Below are positions 18,654 to 27,099 of a stretch of DNA of 64,000 nucleotides, in pieces. The number at the start of each line of letters is the position of its first letter. Position 1 is the stretch's first letter. Source of the stretch: Chitinophaga pinensis. GTDB lineage: Bacteria; Bacteroidota; Bacteroidia; UBA4408. Below the pieces are notes generated by a model. That model was not told where the DNA came from and made no database searches. It saw only the letters and a list, made by a program, of their open reading frames with translations. A program made the translations under genes and the position numbers. Location: assembly GCA_945861665.1 (NCBI GenBank), contig CAMAVS010000001.1, forward strand, positions 357,965 through 421,964. The letters are read 5' to 3'.

Positions 18654-19582
18654 CGGATTCTTTTTCGAAGACTTAACTTTTGTCCGGCTTTAGGCTCAGT
18701 ACCCTCACTCATATTGTTTTTACGATACAACTTTTTAAGTTTAACCCCATATTGCTGTGAAATGCTGTACATCGTTTCTCCTTGAGCTACAGTATGAAGA
18801 CGTTGCTGTGCATCATTCTTTTTTGGTTGAATATAAACACATTGTTTAGTGCCTATAATCGTTAGCAGAGACGCATCATTAAAACGGCACAACATACTTA
18901 CAGGCAAATCTAATTGTTTTGCCAAAGATACGTAAGTGTCACCTTTTTTTGACAACACGTATTTTATATTGTTATTGTAAAAAACAGATCGGTCATTATT
19001 AGTTTGTAATTTTTTATCGCTATGGTTATTATTGCTAGGTGCTAAGGATGCAATTGTAGTAACCGCATCGTATTCGTATAACTTATTTTTTTCTATAATA
19101 TCAATAAGCATTTCGGCATACTTGGGATTTGTAGCATAACCAGCTTGTTTGAGTCCATTTGCCCAGCCTTTATAATCGTTACTTTTTAAAGAAAACAAAA
19201 AATTATAACGCGTGCGTGTTTTCAAAAAGTTGGAATGATCGTTAAAGGAATCTAATACCTTCTCGTATTTTCTAAAACATTCATTTTTTGTATCATCATC
19301 TTGAATAAAAGTAGCACCCGTCCATTCAATATGACATTTTATTCCAAAATGGTTGTTCGCATAAACTGCTAAAGGACTATTTCCGTTGTCAGATTCCAAC
19401 ATTCCTTGAGCAAGGGTTATGCTTGCTGGGATAGCAAACTGAAACATTTCTTTTATTGCATCGTCCTTGTACTTTGACACATATTCAGCAGACCGCATTT
19501 TGTATTCCGAAGGCTGTGCAATAACAGAGCAAACAAAAATAAGCGAAACTACTAACAGAACTAAACCATTACAATTCTTCAT
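18650..19582 (-). CDS. Cell-wall glucosaminidase (GH73-like) with two LysM domains
   Basis: This exported peptidoglycan hydrolase has 310 residues. A signal peptide covers about 1-22. The catalytic domain covers about 30-165: IPASITLAQGMLESDNGNSPLA carries the likely catalytic Glu63, followed by NNHFGIKC and YATNPKYAEMLIDIIE, as in FlgJ-type beta-N-acetylglucosaminidases. Two LysM repeats follow, one at about 208-252 (YVLSKKGDTYVSLAKQL) and one at 263-310 (HTVAQGETMYSISQQYGV), which bind glycan chains. It would cut septal or side-wall peptidoglycan during growth or division. It is a single gene, convergent with the HTH gene. Confidence 0.92.
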   Translation of the reverse strand: MKNCNGLVLLVVSLIFVCSVIAQPSEYKMRSAEYVSKYKDDAIKEMFQFAIPASITLAQGMLESDNGNSPLAVYANNHFGIKCHIEWTGATFIQDDDTKNECFRKYEKVLDSFNDHSNFLKTRTRYNFLFSLKSNDYKGWANGLKQAGYATNPKYAEMLIDIIEKNKLYEYDAVTTIASLAPSNNNHSDKKLQTNNDRSVFYNNNIKYVLSKKGDTYVSLAKQLDLPVSMLCRFNDASLLTIIGTKQCVYIQPKKNDAQQRLHTVAQGETMYSISQQYGVKLKKLYRKNNMSEGTEPKAGQKLSLRKRIR

Positions 19583-19733
19583 ATTTTAAAGCAGTATGAA
19601 TAATGCAAAGGTATTCGCTTGTTTACAGGTAATTACATTATAACAAAGTGGTTTTAAACATTGATGTGTTAAATACTAAAATAATATAGCCTAGAGACAG
19701 AAATTTGAAAAAGAATTTAGATAATTAAAATAC

Positions 19734-19753
19734 ATATCGTAATATTGCAATAT
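19734..19753. promoter_or_regulatory. Probable ArsR operator
   Basis: A 20-bp imperfect palindrome, ATATCGTAATATTGCAATAT, has two mismatched pairs and lies 20 bases before the arsR ATG. Size, AT-richness and place fit an ArsR/SmtB-type autoregulatory operator (inference). Confidence 0.5.
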
Positions 19754-19773
19754 AATAATTGATATTAAAAAAA

Positions 19774-20099
19774 ATGGGCGCAACAAAAACTGAACATTTT
19801 ACAGACAAACAAAACGAAATTGCTTTACTCACAAAAGCATTAGGACACCCTGCAAGAATTAATATTATGGAATATCTTATAAGTGTGGATACTTGTATTT
19901 TACCGACATTGTAAACGAACTTCCATTAGCTCAGCCAACAGTTTCACAACACTTGAAAGAACTCAAAAATGCAGGACTTATAAAAGGAAGTATTGACGGA
20001 AATGCTATCTGTTATTGCATAGACGAAAAATCAATTGAAAAGTTAATAAGCTACTTTTCAAAAAGTATGACAAAATTTAAAAGCAAATCTTGCTGTTAA
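19774..20099 (+). pseudogene. arsR: arsR, ArsR-family metalloregulator, interrupted by a one-base frameshift
   Basis: The reading frame from the ATG at 19774 gives [35 protein letters not shown]..., then runs into a stop at 19912. The next frame continues the protein without loss: [29 protein letters not shown], then a short C-terminus ending KSKSCC. One base is missing in the T run at 19898-19901; adding one T restores a protein of about 108 residues whose fusion point reads DTCIFTDIV. The winged helix and recognition helix are in the second part. ArsR proteins repress arsenic operons until trivalent arsenic binds cysteines. This could be a true lesion or a homopolymer sequencing error. A TTG at 19893 could allow expression of the second half only. 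Confidence 0.8.
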
Positions 20100-20118
20100 A
20101 CAAATAAAATAAATCAAA

Positions 20119-20574
20119 ATGATATTATCAGAATTTAAAAAACATTTAAAAACCTTAACCGAAGTACCCTTTTTAAAACTAGCCGGAAACAATATTCGAA
20201 AATATTTTCGGATTACAGAAGTAGGGCAAATAAACAAACGATTTATTGACTGTGTAGAAACTGTAAGAAATGATATTGTAATCTCAATGCAACTTTGGAA
20301 AAGTGTTGATTTTTGGCACAAATTAGACCCAAACAAACTAAATACAATTATTAAACTTTCTGAAAAGAAATTAGGAATTGACGACCACAAAATTGAAATT
20401 GAATACCAAAGCGAAACTATTGGAAAGTATGGAGTAAAATTTGATAATGGAATTTTTATTTTAACATGTAGAAATACTGCTTATCTTGCTTCTTACAACT
20501 GTGGAATTCCGTCATTGAAAACAATTAAAGAAAAAACACAATCTTATTGCACACCAGGTGGTGATTGCTATTAA
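20119..20574 (+). CDS. DUF6428 family protein of arsenic operons
   Basis: This 151-residue protein has the conserved line FRITEVGQINKRFIDCVETVR, then QLWKSVDFWHKLDPNKL, then a C-terminal Cys-rich tail (CTPGGDCY). I know this family from arsR-DUF6428-arsC clusters in Bacteroidota; its role there is unknown to me. The terminal Cys pair (CTPGGDC) could bind arsenite (inference). It starts 19 bases after arsR and is followed by the small membrane protein and arsC, in one operon. Confidence 0.75.
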   Translation: MILSEFKKHLKTLTEVPFLKLAGNNIRKYFRITEVGQINKRFIDCVETVRNDIVISMQLWKSVDFWHKLDPNKLNTIIKLSEKKLGIDDHKIEIEYQSETIGKYGVKFDNGIFILTCRNTAYLASYNCGIPSLKTIKEKTQSYCTPGGDCY

Positions 20575-20584
20575 CTCAACAGCT

Positions 20585-20716
20585 ATGACTTTAAAAGAAT
20601 TTATCTTAAAATATAAAAAGCCAATTATTATTACAGTTGCAATTACTGTACTTCAATTAATTTGGGGATTTGACCCAAAATTTTGTATCATAAACATAAT
20701 TTGGTTATTTGTTTAA
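20585..20716 (+). CDS. Tiny single-span membrane protein in the arsenic operon
   Basis: This 43-residue reading frame starts at the ATG at 20585. It has a basic N-terminus (MTLKEFILKYKKP), a hydrophobic span (IIITVAITVLQLIWGF), a short linker and a second hydrophobic stretch (CIINIIWLFV). It sits 10 bases after the DUF6428 gene and 15 bases before arsC, the tight packing of translated genes. Function is unknown. Its position and clean composition support a real gene. Confidence 0.6.
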   Translation: MTLKEFILKYKKPIIITVAITVLQLIWGFDPKFCIINIIWLFV

Positions 20717-20731
20717 TTCATTATAAAGTAA

Positions 20732-21160
20732 GTGATAAAAAACATATTAGTGCTTTGCACGGGAAATAGTTGTAGAAGCCAAATAGCACATGGTTATTTA
20801 GAACATTTTATAGACAGTATAAATATAAAAGTTTATAGTGCGGGAGTGGAAACTCACGGAGTAAATCCAAAAGCAATTGCCACAATGAAAGTAGACGGCA
20901 TTGATATTTCAAACCATACTTCAAATAACATTGAAGAATATTTTAGTGTGGACTTTGATTTTGTAATTACAGTTTGCGACAATGCCAAAGAACGCTGCCC
21001 TATCTTTCCTACAAAGGCAAAGAAATTTCATTATAACTTTCCTGACCCAACAAAAGCAACAGGAAAAAAGGAAGAAATAAACGAAGAGTTTAGACGAGTA
21101 AGACAACTCATAAAAGAATATTGCGAAGAATTTGTAAAAGAAAACTTGCCAACTAAATAA
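20732..21160 (+). CDS. arsC: Arsenate reductase, thioredoxin-coupled (LMW-PTPase type)
   Basis: This enzyme reduces arsenate to arsenite in the cytoplasm. The start is a GTG (20732). The P-loop CTGNSCRS gives the nucleophilic Cys9 and Arg15 in a CX5R frame; the redox relay cysteines are Cys82 and Cys89 (VCDNAKERC), and the general acid Asp is in FPDPTKATG. The 142-residue length is typical. All catalytic residues are present, so the protein itself looks intact. It is the last gene of the arsR-DUF6428-small protein-arsC cluster; arsB/ACR3, which would export the product, is absent from the window. Confidence 0.93.
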   Translation: MIKNILVLCTGNSCRSQIAHGYLEHFIDSINIKVYSAGVETHGVNPKAIATMKVDGIDISNHTSNNIEEYFSVDFDFVITVCDNAKERCPIFPTKAKKFHYNFPDPTKATGKKEEINEEFRRVRQLIKEYCEEFVKENLPTK

Positions 21161-21330
21161 AAAAAACAACAGATAACAGTCAGTTTTGCAAAAGTGGGGC
21201 AATTTTACTAAATTTGAGCAAGCAATTACAATTGAATGAAATTACTACCATGAACATTCTACTAAAAAAAACACCTTCGCCACACCAAAACGTTACTGGC
21301 AATTACAAACAACATATTAAATAACAACAT

Positions 21331-22062
21331 ATGAAAGCACATCTTAATAGCATAATTATTTCTTCCGCAATAGTCTTAACAGCATTAACCTTTTCTATTG
21401 CCTTTAAAAATAGAAACAGAACAAGTAATTCTATTTCAGTAACAGGACTTGGTAGTAAAGATTTTGTTTCCGACCTAATAGTATGGAGTGGGTCTTTTAT
21501 TAGAAAGAGTGGAAACTTAAAAGATGCATATTCGGAACTTGACAAGGACAGAGAAAACATAAAAAACTATTTGATTTCAAAGGGTATAAAATTCGACAAT
21601 ATAATATTTTCAGCTGTTGACATCAATAAGGAATTTGAAGATGTATATGATAATTCTGGCAACAAAACAAAATCTATATTTTCAGGTTACCGACTAACGC
21701 AAAATATACAAATTGAATCAAAGGAAGTTGACAAAGTAGAAGATGTTTCAAGACAAGTGAGTGAATTAATAAACTCAGGTATTGAATTTTATTCTGAAAA
21801 CCCACAATATTATTATACAAAATTAGCCGAACTAAAAATAGAGATGATTGCTGAAGCAACTAAAGATGCTAATACTCGATCCGAAAAAATTGCTGAAAAT
21901 GCAGGAAGTAGCGTTGGCCGACTAAAAAACGCTGACATGGGAGTTTTTCAAATTGTTGCCCAAAATTCAGCAGAAGAATACTCATGGGGAGGTTCATTTA
22001 ACACGACATCAAAAAGAAAGACAGCTACGATTACAGTAAAACTTGAATATGAAACAGAGTAA
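21331..22062 (+). CDS. SIMPL (DUF541) domain protein
   Basis: This 243-residue exported protein has an N-terminal hydrophobic segment (about 8-26, ending FSIAF) that is either an uncleaved signal anchor or a signal peptide. The rest is a SIMPL domain: ISVTGLGSKDFVSDLIVWSGSF, then SRQVSELINSG near the middle, then the AEATKDANTRSEKIAENAGSSVG helix, and a final TVKLEYETE strand. SIMPL proteins are periplasmic or surface proteins of unclear job, some linked to oxidative stress. It stands alone, 170 bases after arsC; no operon partner is evident. Confidence 0.85.
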   Translation: MKAHLNSIIISSAIVLTALTFSIAFKNRNRTSNSISVTGLGSKDFVSDLIVWSGSFIRKSGNLKDAYSELDKDRENIKNYLISKGIKFDNIIFSAVDINKEFEDVYDNSGNKTKSIFSGYRLTQNIQIESKEVDKVEDVSRQVSELINSGIEFYSENPQYYYTKLAELKIEMIAEATKDANTRSEKIAENAGSSVGRLKNADMGVFQIVAQNSAEEYSWGGSFNTTSKRKTATITVKLEYETE

Positions 22063-22150
22063 CTGCCACTAACACTAGTTAAAACTAAAAAAGGTGTTAT
22101 TTTAAAAGCCGTAACTAGCCTATTCCTTTTACCATTACTATATATTGAAA

Positions 22151-22172
22151 TGAAAGGGGACTTCCCTTTTCA
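22151..22172 (-). terminator. Possible hairpin terminator after tRNA-His
   Basis: A 10-bp stem with one G-U pair lies 17 bases past the tRNA 3' end, but the loop is very short and the T tract is weak. Only tentative. Confidence 0.35.
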
Positions 22173-22188
22173 GGAAAATCCCCATTTG

Positions 22189-22263
22189 GGTGGATGATGG
22201 GGCTCGAACCCACGACCCTCGGTACCACAAACCGATGCTCTAACCAACTGAGCTACAACCACC
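22189..22263 (-). tRNA. tRNA-His (GTG)
   Basis: On the minus strand a complete cloverleaf folds. The acceptor strands are GTGGTTG and CATCCAC with one U-U mismatch. The D arm is GCTC/GAGC, the anticodon stem TCGGT/ACCGA encloses loop TTGTGGT with anticodon GTG, and the T arm is GTGGG/CCCAT with TTCGAGC. The extra G at position -1 is encoded opposite C73, the identity feature of tRNA-His. CCA is not encoded. It is isolated, upstream of and divergent from priA. Confidence 0.93.
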
Positions 22264-22356
22264 ATTTGATAATCAGACTGCAAAGATAATTTTTTTATTT
22301 TATTTGGCGCCATTTTATTAAAGAGGATAAAAATTAATAAATCGCTTTTATTAAAA

Positions 22357-22364
22357 TAACTTTG
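22357..22364 (+). promoter_or_regulatory. -7 element of priA
   Basis: TAACTTTG matches TAnnTTTG exactly and ends 16 bases before the ATG at 22381. No good -33 TTG is seen. Confidence 0.4.
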
Positions 22365-22380
22365 CACTTTAAAGATAACG

Positions 22381-24861
22381 ATGCAACGCAAAACCTTTTT
22401 TATTGATGTTATTTTACCCCTTCCCTTACCCAATAGTTATACCTATAGAGTTCCGCAGGAGTTAAATGATTTGGTACAAATTGGAAAACGTGTAATTGTG
22501 TCCTTTGGGAAGGGGAAATTATACACAGCCATCATTAAAACCATTCACGAAACAGCACCCAAAAAGTACGAAGCAAAATACATCGATACTGTGTTGGATA
22601 ATTATCCGATAGTGAATGAAAAGCAACTGCACTTGTGGGATTGGATAGCTGCCTACTATATGTGTAATACTGGCGATGTGATGAATGCCGCATTGCCATC
22701 TGGATTAAAACTATCGAGCGAAACAAAAATAATATTATCGCCAAACTTCGACAAAGAAACAATGACGTCTTTAACGGACAAGGAATATATCATTGCCGAA
22801 GCACTTGAAATTCGCAATGCGCTTACCTTACTTGAAATAGGTGAAATACTAAACACCAAAACCATTCACCCCATTATAAAAACACTTCTCGAAAAAAATG
22901 TAATTCTTATTCAGGAAGAAGTAAAAGAAAAATACAAAGCAAAGACCGAAATATTCGTACAGCTCACTGAATATGCTGCCGATGAAAATAATCTTCAACA
23001 GATTTTTAATTCACTCGAGAAAAAAGCATACAAACAATTAGAGCTATTGGTGGCCTTTATTCACTTATCAAAAAGTGAATTAATTATACACATCAAAAAA
23101 AGCACCTTATTAAAAAGCTGCGATGCAGGTGAAACAGCACTGAGTGGGTTGGTTAAAAAAAATGTATTTGAGCTTATTAGCAACGAAACAAGCAGATTAG
23201 AAAAAGGCATTGACAGCAACAAAATAAAGGAATTGAATGAAATACAGGAAGCAGCTTTCTTAAAAATAAAACAATTTTTTGTAGAAAAAAATGTAACACT
23301 TTTACACGGTGTTACTTCCAGTGGCAAAACAGAAATATACATCAAACTCATTGAAGAAACATTACAACAAGGCAAACAAGTACTTTACTTACTGCCAGAA
23401 ATTGCCCTCACAACACAAATAATTAACCGTCTCCAAATTTCATTCGGCAATAAAGTTGGTGTTTACCATTCAAAATTTAACGAAAATGAGCGTGTTGAAA
23501 TATGGAACAATGTATTAGGCATTTCACCAGCAGATACTGTCCCCTACTCGATTGTATTAGGGGCACGTTCTTCTTTGTTCTTGCCATTTTCTAATTTAGG
23601 ATTAATTATTGTTGACGAAGAGCACGACAATTCCTATAAGCAACAAAATCCGGCACCACGCTATAATGCGCGCGATGGGGGTATTTATTTGGCACACATT
23701 CACAAGGCAAAAGTGCTATTGGGCTCGGCAACACCTTGTATAGAAACCTACTACAATGCCCTTAACGGGAAATATGGATTAGTAGAATTACACAAACGTT
23801 TTGGCGATGTTAAAATGCCCATCATTGAAATTGTAAATGTGAAAGATGAAGCACGCAAAAAAAGAATGAAGTCGCATTTTTCAAAAACACTGTTAGATGG
23901 CATTCAACTTGCATTGGACGAAAAGGAGCAAGTTATACTTTTTCAAAATCGAAGAGGTTTTGCTCCTATGTTGGAATGTAGCACCTGTGCTTGGGTTCCA
24001 CAATGCACCCAATGCGATGTAAGCTTAACCTACCATAAAGCCAGTAATTTATTACGCTGTCATTATTGCGGATATTCAATTAAACTTCCACAAACTTGTG
24101 GAGCTTGTGGAGGCACCGAATTAAAAATGCATGGTTTTGGAACCGAAAAAATAGAAGAAGAATTATCCATATATTTTCCCACGGCACGCATTGGAAGAAT
24201 GGACTTAGATACTACACGTTCAAAATTTGCTTACAAACAAATATTACACGATTTTGAAGAACACAACATTGATGTTTTAGTAGGTACGCAAATGGTTACT
24301 AAAGGGTTGGACTTTAACAATGTGAGCTTGGTGGGAGTGTTAAGTGCCGATAGCCTTATTTCCTTTCCCGATTTTAGAGCCTATGAAAACGGTTACCAAC
24401 TTATGGCTCAAGTAAGTGGCAGGGCCGGAAGAAAGAAAAAACAGGGGAAAGTAATTATACAGAGTTCAAATCCTTCCTTATCGATATTACAACAAGTTGT
24501 GGCAAACGATTACCTAACAATGTACAACGAGCAGTTAAGCGAAAGAAAAAACTACCACTACCCTCCTTTTTACCGACTGATAAAAATAACAACCGTACAT
24601 AAAAACATTGAGCAAGTGAATAGTTCAGCAGCCTATTTAGCAGGCGAGCTTCGCACCTTTTTCGGAAAAAGGGTATTGGGGCCCGAATTCCCAATAGTGG
24701 CAAGAATCCGAAATGCCTACCATAAAACCATCTTACTCAAAATTGAACGAGAACCCTCTATCGGCAAATCAAAACAGTTTATTAACGATGCACTTATTCG
24801 TTTTAAAACACATAACGAACATAAAATGGTACGTTTAATAGTGGATGTAGACCCTATTTAA
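22381..24861 (+). CDS. priA: Primosomal protein N' / replication restart helicase
   Basis: This 3'-to-5' helicase reloads the replisome at stalled forks. It has 826 residues. The N-terminal 3'BD domain (about 1-100) includes PLPNSYTYRVP. Walker A is GVTSSGKT (310-317), the Walker B box is DEEHD (412-416), and the zinc site lies in CSTCAWVPQCTQC and CHYCGY...CGACGG with eight cysteines. Late helicase motifs include GTQMVTKGLDF and AQVSGRAGRKKKQG. All are intact. The family is usually about 730 residues in E. coli, and Bacteroidota members are longer. It is a lone gene behind tRNA-His on the opposite strand and convergent with thiL. Confidence 0.95.
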   Translation: MQRKTFFIDVILPLPLPNSYTYRVPQELNDLVQIGKRVIVSFGKGKLYTAIIKTIHETAPKKYEAKYIDTVLDNYPIVNEKQLHLWDWIAAYYMCNTGDVMNAALPSGLKLSSETKIILSPNFDKETMTSLTDKEYIIAEALEIRNALTLLEIGEILNTKTIHPIIKTLLEKNVILIQEEVKEKYKAKTEIFVQLTEYAADENNLQQIFNSLEKKAYKQLELLVAFIHLSKSELIIHIKKSTLLKSCDAGETALSGLVKKNVFELISNETSRLEKGIDSNKIKELNEIQEAAFLKIKQFFVEKNVTLLHGVTSSGKTEIYIKLIEETLQQGKQVLYLLPEIALTTQIINRLQISFGNKVGVYHSKFNENERVEIWNNVLGISPADTVPYSIVLGARSSLFLPFSNLGLIIVDEEHDNSYKQQNPAPRYNARDGGIYLAHIHKAKVLLGSATPCIETYYNALNGKYGLVELHKRFGDVKMPIIEIVNVKDEARKKRMKSHFSKTLLDGIQLALDEKEQVILFQNRRGFAPMLECSTCAWVPQCTQCDVSLTYHKASNLLRCHYCGYSIKLPQTCGACGGTELKMHGFGTEKIEEELSIYFPTARIGRMDLDTTRSKFAYKQILHDFEEHNIDVLVGTQMVTKGLDFNNVSLVGVLSADSLISFPDFRAYENGYQLMAQVSGRAGRKKKQGKVIIQSSNPSLSILQQVVANDYLTMYNEQLSERKNYHYPPFYRLIKITTVHKNIEQVNSSAAYLAGELRTFFGKRVLGPEFPIVARIRNAYHKTILLKIEREPSIGKSKQFINDALIRFKTHNEHKMVRLIVDVDPI

Positions 24862-24885
24862 ATAAGTGACTTTGCAAACTTTTAA

Positions 24886-25947
24886 CTAAACTGCCCCCTC
24901 CGCATCTTTCTTAAGCAACGAATCCCAGCCTTGCGCAGTAATAGGGTATAATGCACCATTGCGAGCAACCAAATTTACTCCTGAACTTTTATTTGTAATA
25001 TGACCAATAACAGTTAAACTTGGGTTCCCTTTTATTTTATCGTAATCGCCAATATCAACCGTAAAAAGCAATTCATAATCTTCTCCTCCGCTCAATGCAC
25101 AAACTGTAGGGTCTAACGTAAATTCCTTCGCCATATTTATAGTTGTAGGGTCAATGGGGATTTTTTCCTCGTATATGCTGCAACCTACTTCCGACTGATT
25201 GCAGATGTGTAATATTTCTGAAGATAATCCGTCTGAAATATCAATCATTGAAGTAGGCTTTACTTTTAATTCTTTCAACAATTCCAATATATCGCTTCGG
25301 GTTTCCGGTTTCAACTGCCGTTCAATGATATAATCATTCCCTTCCAAATCAGGCTGAATATTCGGATTTGCTTTAAAAACCTGTTTTTCTCTTTCTAATA
25401 ACTGTAATCCAACATAAGCACCACCCAAGTCGCCCGAAACAACAATTAAATCATTTTCTTTGGCTGTATTCCTATACACAATTTCATCAATATCGGCATA
25501 CCCAATGGCAGTAATACTTATTACTAATCCTGAATTCGAAGACGTGGTGTCGCCACCAACTAAATCAATATTATATTTCTCACAAGCCAACAACATTCCA
25601 TCATACAATTCTTCTAAGGCTTCAACCGAGAAACGATTGGATATAGCAATACCAACTGTTATTTGTGCTGGTATCGCATTCATAGCAACAATATCTGAGA
25701 GATTTACTACAACAGACTTATAACCCAAATGTTTTAAGGGAGTATACATCAAGTCAAAGTGTACTCCTTCCACCAACATATCTGTAGTGATAAGTGTTTG
25801 TTTGTTTTTGTAATCTACCACCGCGGCATCATCGCCAATACCTCTTACAGAGGTTTTTTGCTTTATTTTTATATTTCTAGTAAGGTGCTTAATAAGTCCA
25901 AATTCCCCTAATTCGCTTAACTCAGTTCTGTTTTTTGATTGATCCAT
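24886..25947 (-). CDS. thiL: Thiamine-monophosphate kinase
   Basis: This enzyme phosphorylates thiamine phosphate to thiamine diphosphate with ATP. I start it at the ATG at 25947 (MDQSKNRTEL, 353 residues), because a TAnnTTTG promoter element sits at 25952-25959; a TTG ten codons further upstream would precede the transcript. Key motifs are ELGEFGLIKHL, RGIGDDAAVV with the Mg-binding Asp pair, TTDMLVEGVHFDL, GYKSVVVNLSDIVAMNA, GGDTTSS, and GGEDYELLFTV, all as in ThiL. The HypE/PurM fold is complete. The next gene upstream is the PP2C phosphatase (77 bases away), with no obvious functional link. Confidence 0.93.
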   Translation of the reverse strand: MDQSKNRTELSELGEFGLIKHLTRNIKIKQKTSVRGIGDDAAVVDYKNKQTLITTDMLVEGVHFDLMYTPLKHLGYKSVVVNLSDIVAMNAIPAQITVGIAISNRFSVEALEELYDGMLLACEKYNIDLVGGDTTSSNSGLVISITAIGYADIDEIVYRNTAKENDLIVVSGDLGGAYVGLQLLEREKQVFKANPNIQPDLEGNDYIIERQLKPETRSDILELLKELKVKPTSMIDISDGLSSEILHICNQSEVGCSIYEEKIPIDPTTINMAKEFTLDPTVCALSGGEDYELLFTVDIGDYDKIKGNPSLTVIGHITNKSSGVNLVARNGALYPITAQGWDSLLKKDAEGAV

Positions 25948-25951
25948 ACCG

Positions 25952-25959
25952 CAAAAATA
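25952..25959 (-). promoter_or_regulatory. -7 element of thiL at the start codon (leaderless promoter)
   Basis: TATTTTTG on the minus strand matches TAnnTTTG and lies only 4 bases before the ATG at 25947. A TTG follows 15 bases further upstream, a short spacing. The transcript would begin at or next to the start codon, which argues against the TTG start at 25977. Confidence 0.5.
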
Positions 25960-26023
25960 ATTTTTTATTGAATACAAATCTTAATACTCTATAATTTTTA
26001 TTCAAAAATAAAAAGGGTAATTA

Positions 26024-26839
26024 CTATAAGAATTTACAACTCAACAAGGCAATGTCGTCAATGTAATTTTTTTCTTGTTTAAATTTATTCAACACAAATA
26101 TGGTATGATTGTTTAGTTCATTCATTCCACTTGCCGACTTTTCCAATATAATGTTCTTTAAATTTTCCATTCCAAATGCTTCGTTTGCATCGTTGTCCTG
26201 TTCCGTTAAACCATCTGTATAACAAACTAATACCGTTGAAGGATTAACGGTAATAATGCCCTCGCGCATTTTGGGAATATCATCCAACATACCCAGTCCG
26301 ATACAACCTGTAGTAAGAAAAAGCGATGTGTTTTTATAAACCAATATTGGTGGATTATGACCCGCATTAATGTAGGTAAGAAAACGCGTTATGTAATTGT
26401 ATTTTGCAATAAAAAGTGTTACGAATTTTTCCCCTTTTGCGTTTTCATTTACCAATCTGTTTAGGTCAGTAACAATTTCGTTTAAAGATGATGTGGTTTT
26501 AAACAAAGCACGCAAATTTGCTTGAAAGTTTGCCATCAACAATGCTGCCGAAACTCCCTTACCAGATACATCGGCAATACAAAAAGCAACCTCATTTTCA
26601 TTTAAACGTATAAAATCGTAATAATCACCTCCCACTTGATGCTGCGCCTGATACAAGGCATCCACATCCATTTTTTCATCGTTTGGCAATTTTCTTGGAA
26701 ATAACATTGACTGCATTTCAGAGGCCAATTCTAATTCCTTTTCAACACCTTCTAGCAAAGAGTTCAGCCTAAGATTTGTTATTTTCCTTTTCTGAGCAGC
26801 AGTCTTAATATTCGTATTATTTGAATTTTGCTTTACCAC
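26024..26839 (-). CDS. PP2C/SpoIIE-type serine phosphatase (RsbU-like)
   Basis: This 271-residue cytoplasmic protein probably starts at the GTG at 26839. Residues 25-55 form a short helical linker (NSLLEGVEKELELASEMQSMLFPRKLP), then the SpoIIE domain: HQVGGDYYDFIRLNE with a metal-binding Asp, then FCIADVSGKGVSAALLMANF, then FVTLFIAKYN, NAGHNPPILVY and LVCYTDGLTEQDN, ending DDIALLSCKF. These are the metal-coordinating motifs of RsbU/SpoIIE phosphatases. No sensor domain is attached, so input must come from a partner. In other bacteria such enzymes act on anti-sigma antagonists; no such gene is in the window. Confidence 0.88.
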   Translation of the reverse strand: MVKQNSNNTNIKTAAQKRKITNLRLNSLLEGVEKELELASEMQSMLFPRKLPNDEKMDVDALYQAQHQVGGDYYDFIRLNENEVAFCIADVSGKGVSAALLMANFQANLRALFKTTSSLNEIVTDLNRLVNENAKGEKFVTLFIAKYNYITRFLTYINAGHNPPILVYKNTSLFLTTGCIGLGMLDDIPKMREGIITVNPSTVLVCYTDGLTEQDNDANEAFGMENLKNIILEKSASGMNELNNHTIFVLNKFKQEKNYIDDIALLSCKFL

Positions 26840-26992
26840 AACTTAAACATTGGTTTGTATAAATGTAGTTAAAAATTATTTTAAAATCAATAGTACTTTA
26901 GACTAAACTACGATTATTACATACCAAAATTTGTAAAATACAGGTATAAGTGTTATTTATTGCCTCAGTATTTGAAAATGAACAAAACGCTA

Positions 26993-27023
26993 TTGTATTT
27001 TACCGATAAATTATATAGCTTTG
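26993..27023 (+). promoter_or_regulatory. Promoter of the pyrophosphatase-YceI gene
   Basis: TTG (26993-26995), a 20-base spacer, and TAGCTTTG (27016-27023) match the Bacteroidota -33/-7 pattern. The predicted leader is about 73 bases. Confidence 0.6.
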
Positions 27024-27099
27024 CAACCCTTAAAACAAAAAACCAATAAAGTATAATCGACTGATTGATACCATTTAAGAAGAAATTAAAAGAAAATTT

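Noticed and set aside
21280..21310. A possible integron-type recombination site (AACGTTACTGGC) after the ars genes
   Set aside because: The core does not match GTTRRRY, and no second half-site or stem was found.
21250..21330. A short frame starting MNILLKKTPSPHQN between arsC and the SIMPL gene
   Set aside because: About 24 codons, no homology I recognise, not packed against either neighbour, low-complexity composition.
22189..22263. tRNA pseudogene because of a U-U mismatch in the acceptor stem
   Set aside because: All other stems, the GTG anticodon and the encoded G-1 opposite C73 are intact; I recall similar mismatches in tRNA-His of relatives.
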